From contig QXPY01000001.1 in the NCBI GenBank assembly GCA_003583745.1, forward strand, positions 62,001 to 126,000: 64,000 bases of DNA, read 5' to 3'. Of the stretch, positions 37,598 to 45,654 are shown in pieces. How positions within the stretch are numbered: position 1 is the stretch's first letter; each line of letters opens with the position of its first letter. The stretch comes from Rhodocyclales bacterium GT-UBC. Lineage in GTDB: Bacteria > Pseudomonadota > Gammaproteobacteria > Burkholderiales > Rhodocyclaceae. Below the pieces are notes generated by a model. It searched no databases, had not been told where the DNA came from, and saw only the letters and a program-made list of their open reading frames with translations. The position numbers and the translations under genes are program-made.

Positions 37598-38986
37598 TTA
37601 CTCGGCCTCGACGGCCAGTTCAGCGAAAGGGAGGGCGGCACGCTGGGCGTGGGTGATCCGGAAGTAGCCGTAGCCGACGGCAAGGATCAGCACGAAGAGG
37701 CCGGCCAGGGTCGGGTTGAACCAGGCCACGGTGCCCAGGCAGACCAGGGCGCCGGCCAGCGCGATGGCCGGGAACACCGGGTAGAACGGCACCTTGTACG
37801 GACGGGCGAGACGCGGTTCAGTGCGGCGCAGCTTGAACAGCGCGGCCATGCTCAGGGCGTACATGAGCAGGGCGCCGAACACCGACATGGTGACGATGTT
37901 GGCGGTCAGGCTCTGGCCGCCGAAGGACAGCACTTCGTCGCTGAAGATGGCGGCGATACCGATCAGGCCGCCGGCGATGATGGCGCGGTGCGGCGTCTTG
38001 AAGCGCGGGTGGATCTTGCCGAGCCAGCCCGGCAGGTAGCCGGCGCGGGCCTGGGCGTAGATCTGGCGCGAGTAGCCGAGGATGATGCCGTGGAAGGAAG
38101 CGACCAGACCGAATAGGCCGAGCCAGACCAGCATGTGCAGCCAGCCGCTCGATTCGCCGACGATGGTCTTCATCGCCTGCGGCAGCGGGTCGTTGATGTT
38201 GGCCAGCTTGGTCCAGTCACCGACGCCGCCGGCAAAGACCATGACGCCGATGGCGAGCACGACCAGGGTGAGGATGCCGGTGGTGTAGGCGATCGGGATC
38301 GAACGCTTGGGATCGCGCGCTTCCTCGGCGGCCATGGCGACGCCTTCGATGGCGAGGAAGAACCAGATGGCGAATGGAATGGCGGCGAAGATGCCGGACA
38401 GCGAGGCGAGCGAGAAGTGGTCGGCACCGCTCCAGCCGCCGGCCGTGAAGTTGGCGAGCGAGAAGCCCGGCGCGACGACGCCCATGAAGACGAGCAGTTC
38501 GAAGATGGCGAGGATGGTGACGAACAGTTCGAAAGTCGCGGCGATGGTCACGCCGACGATGTTGAGGCCCATGAACACGACGTAGGCGCCAGTGGCCGCG
38601 ATCTTGGGATCGAGCGCCGGGAACTGCACGTTGAGATAGGCGCCGATGGCGAGCGCGATGGCGGGCGGGGCGAAGATGAATTCGATCAGCGTCGCCATGC
38701 CGGCCAGGTAGCCGCCGGTTTCACCGAAGGCATGGTAGCTGTAGGCGAAGGGGCCGCCGGCGTGCGGGATGCTGGCGGTCAGCTCGGTGAAGCTGAAGAT
38801 GAAGGTGCCGTACATGATGGCGACCATGATCGTGGTGACCAGGAAACCGAGGGTGCCGGCCGTGGCCCAGCCGAAACTCCAGCCGAAGTACTCGCCGGAA
38901 ATCACCAGGCCGACGGCGATGCCCCACAGCTGCCAGGTGCCGAGGCTGGCCGAGAGGCCATGCGCCGAATGGGAAGGGGTAGTCAT
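37598..38986 (-). CDS. eat: Ethanolamine permease (APC family)
   Basis: A 462-residue transporter with about twelve membrane helices and the APC-family N-terminal pattern (WQLWGIAVGLVISGEYFGWSFG). It is immediately upstream of eutBC, as in other non-microcompartment ethanolamine loci. The ATG at 38986 has GGAG upstream. It is probably the first gene of eat-eutB-eutC-porin, driven from the intergenic region that contains a tandem AraC-type site. Confidence 0.9.
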   Translation of the reverse strand: MTTPSHSAHGLSASLGTWQLWGIAVGLVISGEYFGWSFGWATAGTLGFLVTTIMVAIMYGTFIFSFTELTASIPHAGGPFAYSYHAFGETGGYLAGMATLIEFIFAPPAIALAIGAYLNVQFPALDPKIAATGAYVVFMGLNIVGVTIAATFELFVTILAIFELLVFMGVVAPGFSLANFTAGGWSGADHFSLASLSGIFAAIPFAIWFFLAIEGVAMAAEEARDPKRSIPIAYTTGILTLVVLAIGVMVFAGGVGDWTKLANINDPLPQAMKTIVGESSGWLHMLVWLGLFGLVASFHGIILGYSRQIYAQARAGYLPGWLGKIHPRFKTPHRAIIAGGLIGIAAIFSDEVLSFGGQSLTANIVTMSVFGALLMYALSMAALFKLRRTEPRLARPYKVPFYPVFPAIALAGALVCLGTVAWFNPTLAGLFVLILAVGYGYFRITHAQRAALPFAELAVEAE

Positions 38987-39042
38987 GATGTGCTCCGAAA
39001 AATGTTGGTGACTGCATCTTCGAACAGGCGGCGGGACGACAC

Positions 39043-39080
39043 ATATCAAGAATCAGCACCGCAATATCAAAAATCGGCAC
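39043..39080. promoter_or_regulatory. Predicted EutR/AraC-type tandem operator
   Basis: Direct repeats ATATCAAGAATCAGCAC (39043-39059) and ATATCAAAAATCGGCAC (39064-39080) share 15 of 17 bases with a 21-base period (two helical turns). This is the usual geometry for AraC-family activators. It lies 57 bases upstream of the permease start, between it and the divergent AraC gene. Confidence 0.75.
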
Positions 39081-39291
39081 AAGTTCAGGTGTTGCACCCG
39101 GGTAGTGCGGCGAAATCCACGAATGCACCATCGCGGGCCGTGTTTTCAGGCGTTTTCGGCTGGCTTTTTGGCATGGGCTGCGTTCGCCGAGCCTCATGGC
39201 AGCAGCCTGGCAAGAAACAAACCATACATTTCAGGCTGCTTGGTACGAGGATTGCTGGCTTCAATGCCGATTCCACTTGCCGAAAGCCGAA

Positions 39292-40260
39292 ATGAGCGCC
39301 TTCTCCGCCTCGTCCAACGCATGTTCCAGGCCAGTCCGCCGCGTGATTCGGGCCCGGGATGCCGATGAGCATGCGCGCAACCTGTCCCAGTGGGACCAGC
39401 GCTACGACCAGTTGTCGTCCGGTGCCTTTGTCGGCGAGGTCACCGAGTTGTGGCTGCCCAATAGCCAGGTGTTCGTCGAGCGGGCCAATCAGCAATTGCG
39501 GCAGACCTGCGCCGCGTGGTCGCGCTCGGTGTGGTTCGGCATTCCCGATATGGCCGACGGCTTGATGGCGATGGGGAGCAAGTCGCTATCGTCGCGGGCG
39601 GTCTGTATTCGCGATGGCGGTGCCGAGTTCGATCTGCTGACGGCGCCCGACTTCAATCTTTTTGGTGTCGTGGTTGATCGGGAGCGCTTCGCGCTTTATC
39701 TTGACCAGACCTTGCATCTCGATCTTGATCGCCTCTTGCAGCAAGGGGATGTGCGTGACCTGGCGCCGGGGCGCAAGGAGCATGTCTGCCGCAAGCTGGC
39801 CAACATCCTTGATGACGCCAGTGCCAGCGAAGGCGATGGCGAAAGTGCGCTCGACCTGCAGGCCAGGATTTTTGAAGCGCTGGCCGGCATGCTGGCGTGT
39901 AATGAGTCGCAGCCGGCGGCCAGCAACCGGACGCGCCACCAATACCAGCAGGTGGTGGACAAGGTACGCCGGCGTGTCCTGGACAAGCCCGAGGCACCGC
40001 CGAGCATTGCCGAATTATGCGATGCCTTCCATATCAGCCGCCGGGCGCTGCAGAACTGCTTCGAGGATATGACCGGCCTGCCGCCGCTCAGCTATGTCCG
40101 CAGCTTGCGTCTGAACGAGGTGCGTCGCCGCTTGCGTAGCGACTCGACCCGCCCGATTTCAAGTATCGCCTACGACTGGGGGTTTTCGCACCTGAGTCAG
40201 TTTGCGCTGGATTACCGCCGTTTGTTCGGCGAGCTTCCATCCGAGACGGCGCGTCGTTGA
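39292..40260 (+). CDS. AraC-family activator, EutR-like
   Basis: A 323-residue regulator with an N-terminal sensory domain and a C-terminal AraC helix-turn-helix pair (SIAELCDAFHISRRALQNCF and SIAYDWGFSHLSQFALDYRRLFGELPSET). It is divergent from the ethanolamine operon. Enteric EutR activates eut genes in response to ethanolamine plus cobalamin, and the same role is inferred here. ATG at 39292 was chosen; longer in-frame starts run through the probable promoter. An inverted repeat GCAGCCTG/CAGGCTGC (39202-39239) lies upstream and might serve autoregulation. Confidence 0.8.
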   Translation: MSAFSASSNACSRPVRRVIRARDADEHARNLSQWDQRYDQLSSGAFVGEVTELWLPNSQVFVERANQQLRQTCAAWSRSVWFGIPDMADGLMAMGSKSLSSRAVCIRDGGAEFDLLTAPDFNLFGVVVDRERFALYLDQTLHLDLDRLLQQGDVRDLAPGRKEHVCRKLANILDDASASEGDGESALDLQARIFEALAGMLACNESQPAASNRTRHQYQQVVDKVRRRVLDKPEAPPSIAELCDAFHISRRALQNCFEDMTGLPPLSYVRSLRLNEVRRRLRSDSTRPISSIAYDWGFSHLSQFALDYRRLFGELPSETARR

Positions 40261-40262
40261 GT

Positions 40263-40319
40263 CATCCCCGGATTGGCCAACGCAATCCGCTTGTACGGGG
40301 GGCCGTAGATCCGGGGATG
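40263..40319. repeat. Inverted repeat between convergent genes
   Basis: CATCCCCGGAT (40263-40273) and ATCCGGGGATG (40309-40319) form a perfect 11-base-pair inverted repeat with a 35-base spacer. It fills the gap between the AraC gene and the convergent small gene. It may act as a bidirectional terminator; no clear T-run is seen. Confidence 0.5.
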
Positions 40320-40326
40320 CAAGGGT

Positions 40327-40593
40327 TCAGCGAGCCTTGATTGCCTGTTCTTCCTTCAGGGCGGCCTTGAGGTCGGCAATCAGGTCGTTGATGTCGCGTT
40401 GCGCATCATAAAACTCGAGTTCGCCGTCATCGGTTTCCAGCACGACATTCGGTTCGTCGCCGTAGAGCGGCACCTGGATATGCACGCCCTTGGTGAACAT
40501 GATCATGCCGTCTTCCTTTTTCGAAGGCTCGCTGAGGGCGACGGGCGTATAGCCGAGTTTGTTGAGTTTTTCAGCCAGGGCTTGAGCGTTCAT
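40327..40593 (-). CDS. Small conserved-looking hypothetical protein
   Basis: An 88-residue acidic soluble protein beginning MNAQALAEKLNKLGYTPVAL, with an alpha/beta pattern and no signal peptide or known motif. AAGGAT lies 5 bases before the ATG. It follows the DUF3553 gene on the same strand with a ~98-base gap. Function not recognised. Confidence 0.65.
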   Translation of the reverse strand: MNAQALAEKLNKLGYTPVALSEPSKKEDGMIMFTKGVHIQVPLYGDEPNVVLETDDGELEFYDAQRDINDLIADLKAALKEEQAIKAR

Positions 40594-40690
40594 GGTGATC
40601 CTTTGGTTCAAGAGGGGGCGACGGATGGGCGCCAAGGCGGCACAGCCTCGTGCTGTGCCGTCGGGGTTCGGAGAGGTTGGCTGGTGCTGC

Positions 40691-41551
40691 TTACTTCTGA
40701 GCGGCAAACCAGACGAAGGCTTGGACGTCGATCATGTCGCGCGGCATCCAGCCTTCTTCGAGCAGGTTGGTCCGAGCATAGCTGTAGAGACGCAGCACGG
40801 CGTCGTAGGTCTTCCAGTTCGGCTCGGCCTTGTAGTTGATCCGCCAGCACAGGGCCTTGGCGGCATTCTGGATGGCCGCAGGCTTGATGAAGGCCGACTG
40901 CTGCGGATTGCGGATGAAGCTGAACAGGGTGGCGAAGGGCCATTTGTTCAACTCCAGGATGCTCAGCGTGCGCAGGAAGTGCTTGAAGCGGGCTTCTTCG
41001 GGTTCGCTGCCGTAAAGCAGCTTTTGCAGCGCAATGGCAAACAGTTTCTGGCAGGCCGGCAGTTCCAGCGTGTCATGCAGGGCTTTGCGTTCGCTCTTGG
41101 TGAGCAGCGTGGTGCTCGATTCGATATGGCGGGCACGGTCGCAGACGCCGGCGAAGTCGCTGTCCTCGATCAAGCGGGCGAATTCGTCCTCGCTGAGCAG
41201 TTGGGTGCAGAATTTGTGGCCGCGCAGGTTGGCGTCGCGGTGCTGCTTGATAAAGCCGGCATCTTCGAAACCGTCGGGGAAGGCAGCGGAAAAACGTTCG
41301 ATGACCATCGGAATGGTCAGGTATTCGGTCGCGCCCAGTTCGCTGGTCTCGATCAGGTTGTCGAGCAGGCGATGCTTGGAGGCCACGCCTTCCGCCTTTT
41401 CAAGCTCGATGAACGTGCGCGACAGGCGCTTGCGCCCGGCTCCGACAAAAAACACATCGAGGTTGTCGGGGGTTGCGCTGAGCACCTTTCCCAGTCCCCA
41501 TTCTTTCTGGTTGGGGTGTGTTACGCGATCGCCGGAAGTTAGGGTACTCAT
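40691..41551 (-). CDS. DUF3553-domain protein of unknown function
   Basis: A 286-residue soluble protein. The N-terminal ~55 residues (GDRVTHPNQKEWGLGKVLSA) match the DUF3553 module, a small barrel found at the C-terminus of UvrD-type helicases and in stand-alone proteins. The remaining ~230 residues are helical, Leu-rich and unassigned. The start follows AGAGCAAG. A nucleic-acid-related role is suggested only by the DUF3553 part. Confidence 0.75.
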   Translation of the reverse strand: MSTLTSGDRVTHPNQKEWGLGKVLSATPDNLDVFFVGAGRKRLSRTFIELEKAEGVASKHRLLDNLIETSELGATEYLTIPMVIERFSAAFPDGFEDAGFIKQHRDANLRGHKFCTQLLSEDEFARLIEDSDFAGVCDRARHIESSTTLLTKSERKALHDTLELPACQKLFAIALQKLLYGSEPEEARFKHFLRTLSILELNKWPFATLFSFIRNPQQSAFIKPAAIQNAAKALCWRINYKAEPNWKTYDAVLRLYSYARTNLLEEGWMPRDMIDVQAFVWFAAQK

Positions 41552-41913
41552 CTTGCTCTCCGTTTCTGTTACCGGAAAAAGCGATCAATTTTATCACGGA
41601 CGTCGCCATGCCGCCCGTTCGTGCAATATTTTGTGCGGCAACCCTGGCTTGCCCGGGGCTGTGGAAAATGTCCGGCGTTTGATGGAAGAGGGTGGGCAAG
41701 GCATTGTTTCTTGGCGTAAAATATCGCCCCTTTGTTTAAATTGTTTGTTTTTTGATCAGTTTTTCGCGTTTTGCCGGTTTTTTCGCGAAAAGCGGGTTGA
41801 ACCAATCCGCCGCCGGTCGGTCTTTCCCCTGGGAGCAAGTCGTGCGCGATTCGATGTCGCCGCTGCCTTTCCTTGATTGATCGGTCATTCCGATTGCCCA
41901 CCACGAGTCATCC
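41552..41913. other. Divergent intergenic region with CGCG palindrome
   Basis: There is no gene in this 362-base gap between the DUF3553 gene and pflA. It is AT-richer than its surroundings (about 41700-41800). It contains the perfect palindrome TTTTCGCGAAAA (41780-41791) and a second TTTTCGCG arm at 41761-41768. It is probably the promoter region for both genes. No clear FNR box was found. Confidence 0.5.
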
Positions 41914-42699
41914 ATGCCTGAATCCAGTCTTCATTCCGTCAAACCCAAACTGCCGTACTGGGCGGAGTCCGGCGATCTGGAGGGCTGGATTCATGCGACC
42001 GATACCTGCGCAATCCACGACGGACCGGGCATGCGCTACGCCCTGACCCTGGCCGGCTGCCCCTTGCGTTGCCAGTATTGCCAGGTGCCGGATACCTGGG
42101 ATTATCGCGACGGGGCGCCGGCCTTGGTGACCGATGTGCTGGCCGATATTTCGCGCCATAAAGCCTTGTTGCGCGGCCGGGGCGGGGTCACCCTGGGCGG
42201 TGGTGAGCCCTTGATGCAGGCGCGTTTCTGCAAGGCCGTCCTGCAGGGCTGCAAGGCCATGGGCCTGCATACCGCAATCGATACCTCGGGATATTTCGGC
42301 GATTTCGCGGACGATGAACTGCTCGATAGCGTTGATCTCGTCCTGCTCGATATCAAGCATTTTTCCCCCGACCGCTACCGCGACTTGACCGGGGGCGAGC
42401 TTGAGCCAACGCTGCGTTTCGCCAATGCGCTGGCCGCGCTCAACAAGGCGGTGTGGCTGCGCTACGTGCTGGTGCCGGGCGTCACCGACGGTTTCGACGA
42501 TATTGCCGGACTGGCCGCTTTCGCGGCACGCCTCGGTAATGTCGAGCGCGTCGAGGTCTTGCCTTTCAATCAGCATGGCGGCTACAAATGGCGTGATCGC
42601 GAGTTGAGCTACCCCTTGGCCGGCACCCCGGCACCCAGTCCCGAGCAACTCGAAACGGCGCGCCAGTTGTTCCGCGCCGAAGGCCTGAACGTCTTCTGA
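41914..42699 (+). CDS. pflA: Pyruvate formate-lyase activating enzyme family radical SAM protein
   Basis: A 261-residue radical-SAM activase. It has the CxxxCxxC cluster motif in GCPLRCQYCQVPDTW (about residues 46-60), the GGGEPL SAM-binding segment and the IDTSGYF/LDIKHF motifs of PflA, with an IHDGPGMR N-terminal signature. It should install a glycyl radical on a glycyl-radical enzyme. No pflB-like gene is adjacent, so the target must be elsewhere. Confidence 0.85.
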   Translation: MPESSLHSVKPKLPYWAESGDLEGWIHATDTCAIHDGPGMRYALTLAGCPLRCQYCQVPDTWDYRDGAPALVTDVLADISRHKALLRGRGGVTLGGGEPLMQARFCKAVLQGCKAMGLHTAIDTSGYFGDFADDELLDSVDLVLLDIKHFSPDRYRDLTGGELEPTLRFANALAALNKAVWLRYVLVPGVTDGFDDIAGLAAFAARLGNVERVEVLPFNQHGGYKWRDRELSYPLAGTPAPSPEQLETARQLFRAEGLNVF

Positions 42700-42709
42700 T
42701 CGCTGACGC

Positions 42710-43639
42710 TCAGCCGGCCGGTTGCTGGCCGAGGCTGTCGGCGATCTGCAGCAGGAAGTCGACCACGACGCGAACCCGCGGCGCCCGATAGCGGTCGGCG
42801 GCATAGACCAGCCAACTGCTGCCCTGGTAGCGTCCGAGCAGCTGCCAGCCGGGCAGGACCTGGACCAGGCTGCCGGCGGCGAGATGCCGGCGGACGGTGA
42901 AATCGGGCAGGCAGGCGATGCCCAGGCCGGCTTCGGCGGCTTCGCGGCGCATTTCGCTGTGATTGCTGGCGTAACGCCCGCGCACATTGACCACCTGGCG
43001 TTCGTTACCGCGCACCATGCACCACTCGTCGTCGCCGGGCAGTTCGGCCAGGTGCAGGCAGCTGTGGCGGGCCAGATCGGCCGGCTGCTGCGGCACGCCG
43101 GCCCGGGCCAGGTAGGCCGGCGAGGCGTAGAGCAGGGTGCGGACTTCCATGAAAGGGCGGGCGACGTAGCCGGGCGGCGGATCGCCCAGGCGGAAGGCGA
43201 TATCGACGCCGTCGGCGATCAGGTCGACCACCTGGTCGCTGACGTGCAACTCCAGCGACAGTTGCGGATAGGCTTCGAGCAGTGGCGGCAGGCGGGGGTG
43301 GATCAGCTGCCGCAAGGCGGCCTTGGGGGCGGCCAGGCGCACCCGCCCCTCGACGCTGCTGGCGTGGCTGGCGGCGCCGTCGCAAGCGGCACGGGCCGCT
43401 TCCAGCATGGCGCGGGCGTGACGCAAGACTTCCTGGCCGCCTGGCGTCAGGCGCAGGCGGCGGGTGCTGCGTTCGAGCAAGGTCAGGCCGAGGGCGGCTT
43501 CCAGACGGGCGATCTGCCGACTGACCGCGGAGGGCGTCGCGCCTTGCTGGCGGGCGGCGGTGCTGAACGAGCCGGCTTCGATCACGGTGACCAGCACGGC
43601 CAGGTCGGGCAGCAGCGGCAGCAGTTCATTTGTTCTCAC
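42710..43639 (-). CDS. LysR-family transcriptional regulator
   Basis: A 309-residue LysR protein with an N-terminal winged helix (GSFSTAARQQGATPSAVSRQIARLEAALG, about 22-50) and a periplasmic-binding-protein-like effector domain. I chose the GTG at 43639, which has AAAGGA about 10 bases upstream; an in-frame TTG three codons earlier is too close to that site. It is divergent from the EamA transporter gene 87 bases away and probably regulates it. Confidence 0.85.
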   Translation of the reverse strand: MRTNELLPLLPDLAVLVTVIEAGSFSTAARQQGATPSAVSRQIARLEAALGLTLLERSTRRLRLTPGGQEVLRHARAMLEAARAACDGAASHASSVEGRVRLAAPKAALRQLIHPRLPPLLEAYPQLSLELHVSDQVVDLIADGVDIAFRLGDPPPGYVARPFMEVRTLLYASPAYLARAGVPQQPADLARHSCLHLAELPGDDEWCMVRGNERQVVNVRGRYASNHSEMRREAAEAGLGIACLPDFTVRRHLAAGSLVQVLPGWQLLGRYQGSSWLVYAADRYRAPRVRVVVDFLLQIADSLGQQPAG

Positions 43640-43726
43640 GAAGCACAAATCCTTTGCATAATGGATCGATTATCAAGTGGCGCCGCCAGTTTCATACTCG
43701 ACGCCATCGATTGCAAGGAAGTCATC

Positions 43727-44638
43727 ATGCGCCCCCGTCGTTTTCCCGCCGAACTCGTTTTACTGCTCATCGCTGCCATCTGGGGGAGCAGCTACAGCAT
43801 GGTCAAGACCGCCCTGGCGTATTACCCCGTGGCCGGCGTCATTGCCATCCGCTTCCTGCTCACCGCCGGCTTGTTGCTGCCTTACTGGCTGCGCCTGCCG
43901 GCGTCGCAAAGGCGGGCCACCTTGAGCGTGGCGGCGCCGACCAGCCTCGGTTTGCTGGCCATTTTTTTTGCCGAGACGGCCGGCGTTGAACAGACCACGG
44001 CCGGCAAGGCGGCCTTCCTGGTCAGCCTCTGCCTGCTGCTGACGCCGCCGGTCGAATGGCTGTGGTTCGGCAAGCGGCCGGCCGCCCGACTGTGGGCGGC
44101 CGGGCTGGTCTGTCTGGCCGGTACCTGGCTGCTCACCGGCATGACGCGCGGCGGCTTGAATCACGGCGATCTGTTGATGCTGCTCGCGGCCTTGATTCGG
44201 GCCTTTCAGACTTGCCTGACGACGCGCCTGACGGCTGGGCGGGAGATCGACAGCATGGGCCTGACGGCGGCGCAAGGGGCGCTGGTCGGAGGCGGTGCGC
44301 TGGGTGTGGCGCTGCTTTCGCCGGAAGGCCTGCCGGCCCTGCCGGTGGTGCTGCCGTTCTGGCTGGCGACCGGTTTTCTGACCCTGTTCTGTACCCTGTT
44401 CGCCTTCTGGGCGATGAACCGGGCGCTGGCCGACAGCAGTCCGAGCAAGGTGGCCTTGCTGCTCGGTAGCGAACCCCTGTGGGGCGCGATGTTTGCCGTG
44501 CTCTGGCTGGGCGAAAGCCTGGGCCACCTTGGTTGGCTGGGTGGCTTGATGATTGCCGCCTCGGCACTGTGGCTGGCCTGGCCGGCCTCGCCCAGGACAG
44601 AAGTCGGGCAGCCGGCGATGCAGGTCGGTACGCCCTGA
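43727..44638 (+). CDS. EamA/DMT-family transporter
   Basis: A 303-residue inner-membrane protein with ten predicted helices in two EamA repeats (AAIWGSSYSMVKTAL and the C-terminal PLWGAMFAVLWLGES box). ATG at 43727 with AAGGAA upstream. It is divergent from a LysR regulator, a common pairing for metabolite exporters. Substrate is unknown. Confidence 0.85.
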   Translation: MRPRRFPAELVLLLIAAIWGSSYSMVKTALAYYPVAGVIAIRFLLTAGLLLPYWLRLPASQRRATLSVAAPTSLGLLAIFFAETAGVEQTTAGKAAFLVSLCLLLTPPVEWLWFGKRPAARLWAAGLVCLAGTWLLTGMTRGGLNHGDLLMLLAALIRAFQTCLTTRLTAGREIDSMGLTAAQGALVGGGALGVALLSPEGLPALPVVLPFWLATGFLTLFCTLFAFWAMNRALADSSPSKVALLLGSEPLWGAMFAVLWLGESLGHLGWLGGLMIAASALWLAWPASPRTEVGQPAMQVGTP

Positions 44639-44715
44639 GTATTTCTGTAGAGTTCCAGTCGAACTTGTGCTCCGCTGCGTCGGGGCATTCTTTTCCAATC
44701 AGCAAGGAAGACGAA

Positions 44716-45645
44716 ATGATGAAAATCCTGATCCTCGGGGCCGGTGGTGTCGGTGGCTATTTCGGGGCCCATCTGCTGCGTAGCGGTGCCGATGTCACCT
44801 TCCTGGTGCGCGAGCGGCGCAAGGCGCTGATCGAGGCCAACGGCTTGCAGATCGAGACGCCGCGCGGCGCTTTTTCGGTTCGTCCGAAGCTGGTCTGCGC
44901 CAGCGAAGTGAAGCCCGAATACGACCTGATCATCCTGGCGCCGAAATCCTACGATCTGGACGACGCGCTGCGCTCGCTCGCCGGCGCCAGCGGGCACGGC
45001 GTCGTTTTGCCCTTTCTCAACGGCATGGATCATCTCGATGTGCTCGACCGGCAATTCGGCCGGGCTGCGGTGATGGGCGGCGTCGCCCATGTCGCGGCGA
45101 CGATCACCGAGTCGGGCGCCATCCGCCAGTTGAACGACATCCACAGCCTGACCGTCGGGCCGCGCCATCCGGCGCACGCCGAGCTGGCGCGGCAGTTCGT
45201 GGCGCTCTGCCAGCAGACCGAGTTCAATGGCGTCTATAGCGATGAGATCGAGCAGGTGCTGTGGGACAAATGGGTTTTCCTGGCCACCCTGGCCGGCATG
45301 ACGACCGTGTGTCGGGGCACGGTTGGCGAAATCGTCGCCACGCCACATGGCGAGGCGCTGACCCGCCAGATGTACGAGGCCTGCTGCGAAGTGGCCCGCC
45401 TGAGCGGTTATCCGACCGGCGCGGCGGCGCGGGAAAGAGCGCTGGGCTTGCTCATCAAGCCCGGTTCGGACTTCACCGCCTCGATGTTGCGCGACCTGCA
45501 GGCGGGCCAGGCGACCGAGCACGATCATGTGCTGGACGCCATGTGCCGGCGCGGCATGGCGCTCGGCTTGCCGATGGCGCTGCTGCGCCTGGCCCATACG
45601 CATCTCGCCGTCCAGGCCGGGCGGCGGGCTGGCGCCGGGGGCTGA
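44716..45645 (+). CDS. panE: 2-dehydropantoate 2-reductase (ketopantoate reductase) family
   Basis: A 309-residue protein with an N-terminal Rossmann motif ILGAGGVGGYFG (6-17) and the catalytic-domain features of the ApbA/PanE family (DKWVFLATLAGMTTV with Lys; DFTASMLRDLQAGQATEHDHV near 250-270). It reduces ketopantoate to pantoate with NADPH for coenzyme A synthesis. Some paralogues act on other 2-ketoacids, so the exact substrate is likely rather than certain. Start has AAGGAAG upstream. Confidence 0.85.
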   Translation: MMKILILGAGGVGGYFGAHLLRSGADVTFLVRERRKALIEANGLQIETPRGAFSVRPKLVCASEVKPEYDLIILAPKSYDLDDALRSLAGASGHGVVLPFLNGMDHLDVLDRQFGRAAVMGGVAHVAATITESGAIRQLNDIHSLTVGPRHPAHAELARQFVALCQQTEFNGVYSDEIEQVLWDKWVFLATLAGMTTVCRGTVGEIVATPHGEALTRQMYEACCEVARLSGYPTGAAARERALGLLIKPGSDFTASMLRDLQAGQATEHDHVLDAMCRRGMALGLPMALLRLAHTHLAVQAGRRAGAGG

Positions 45646-45654
45646 ATCGGCGGG

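Noticed and set aside
36344..38116. Long plus-strand open frame opposite eutB and the permease
   Set aside because: Shadow of well-supported genes on the other strand; composition is Gly/Asp/His-rich without domains.
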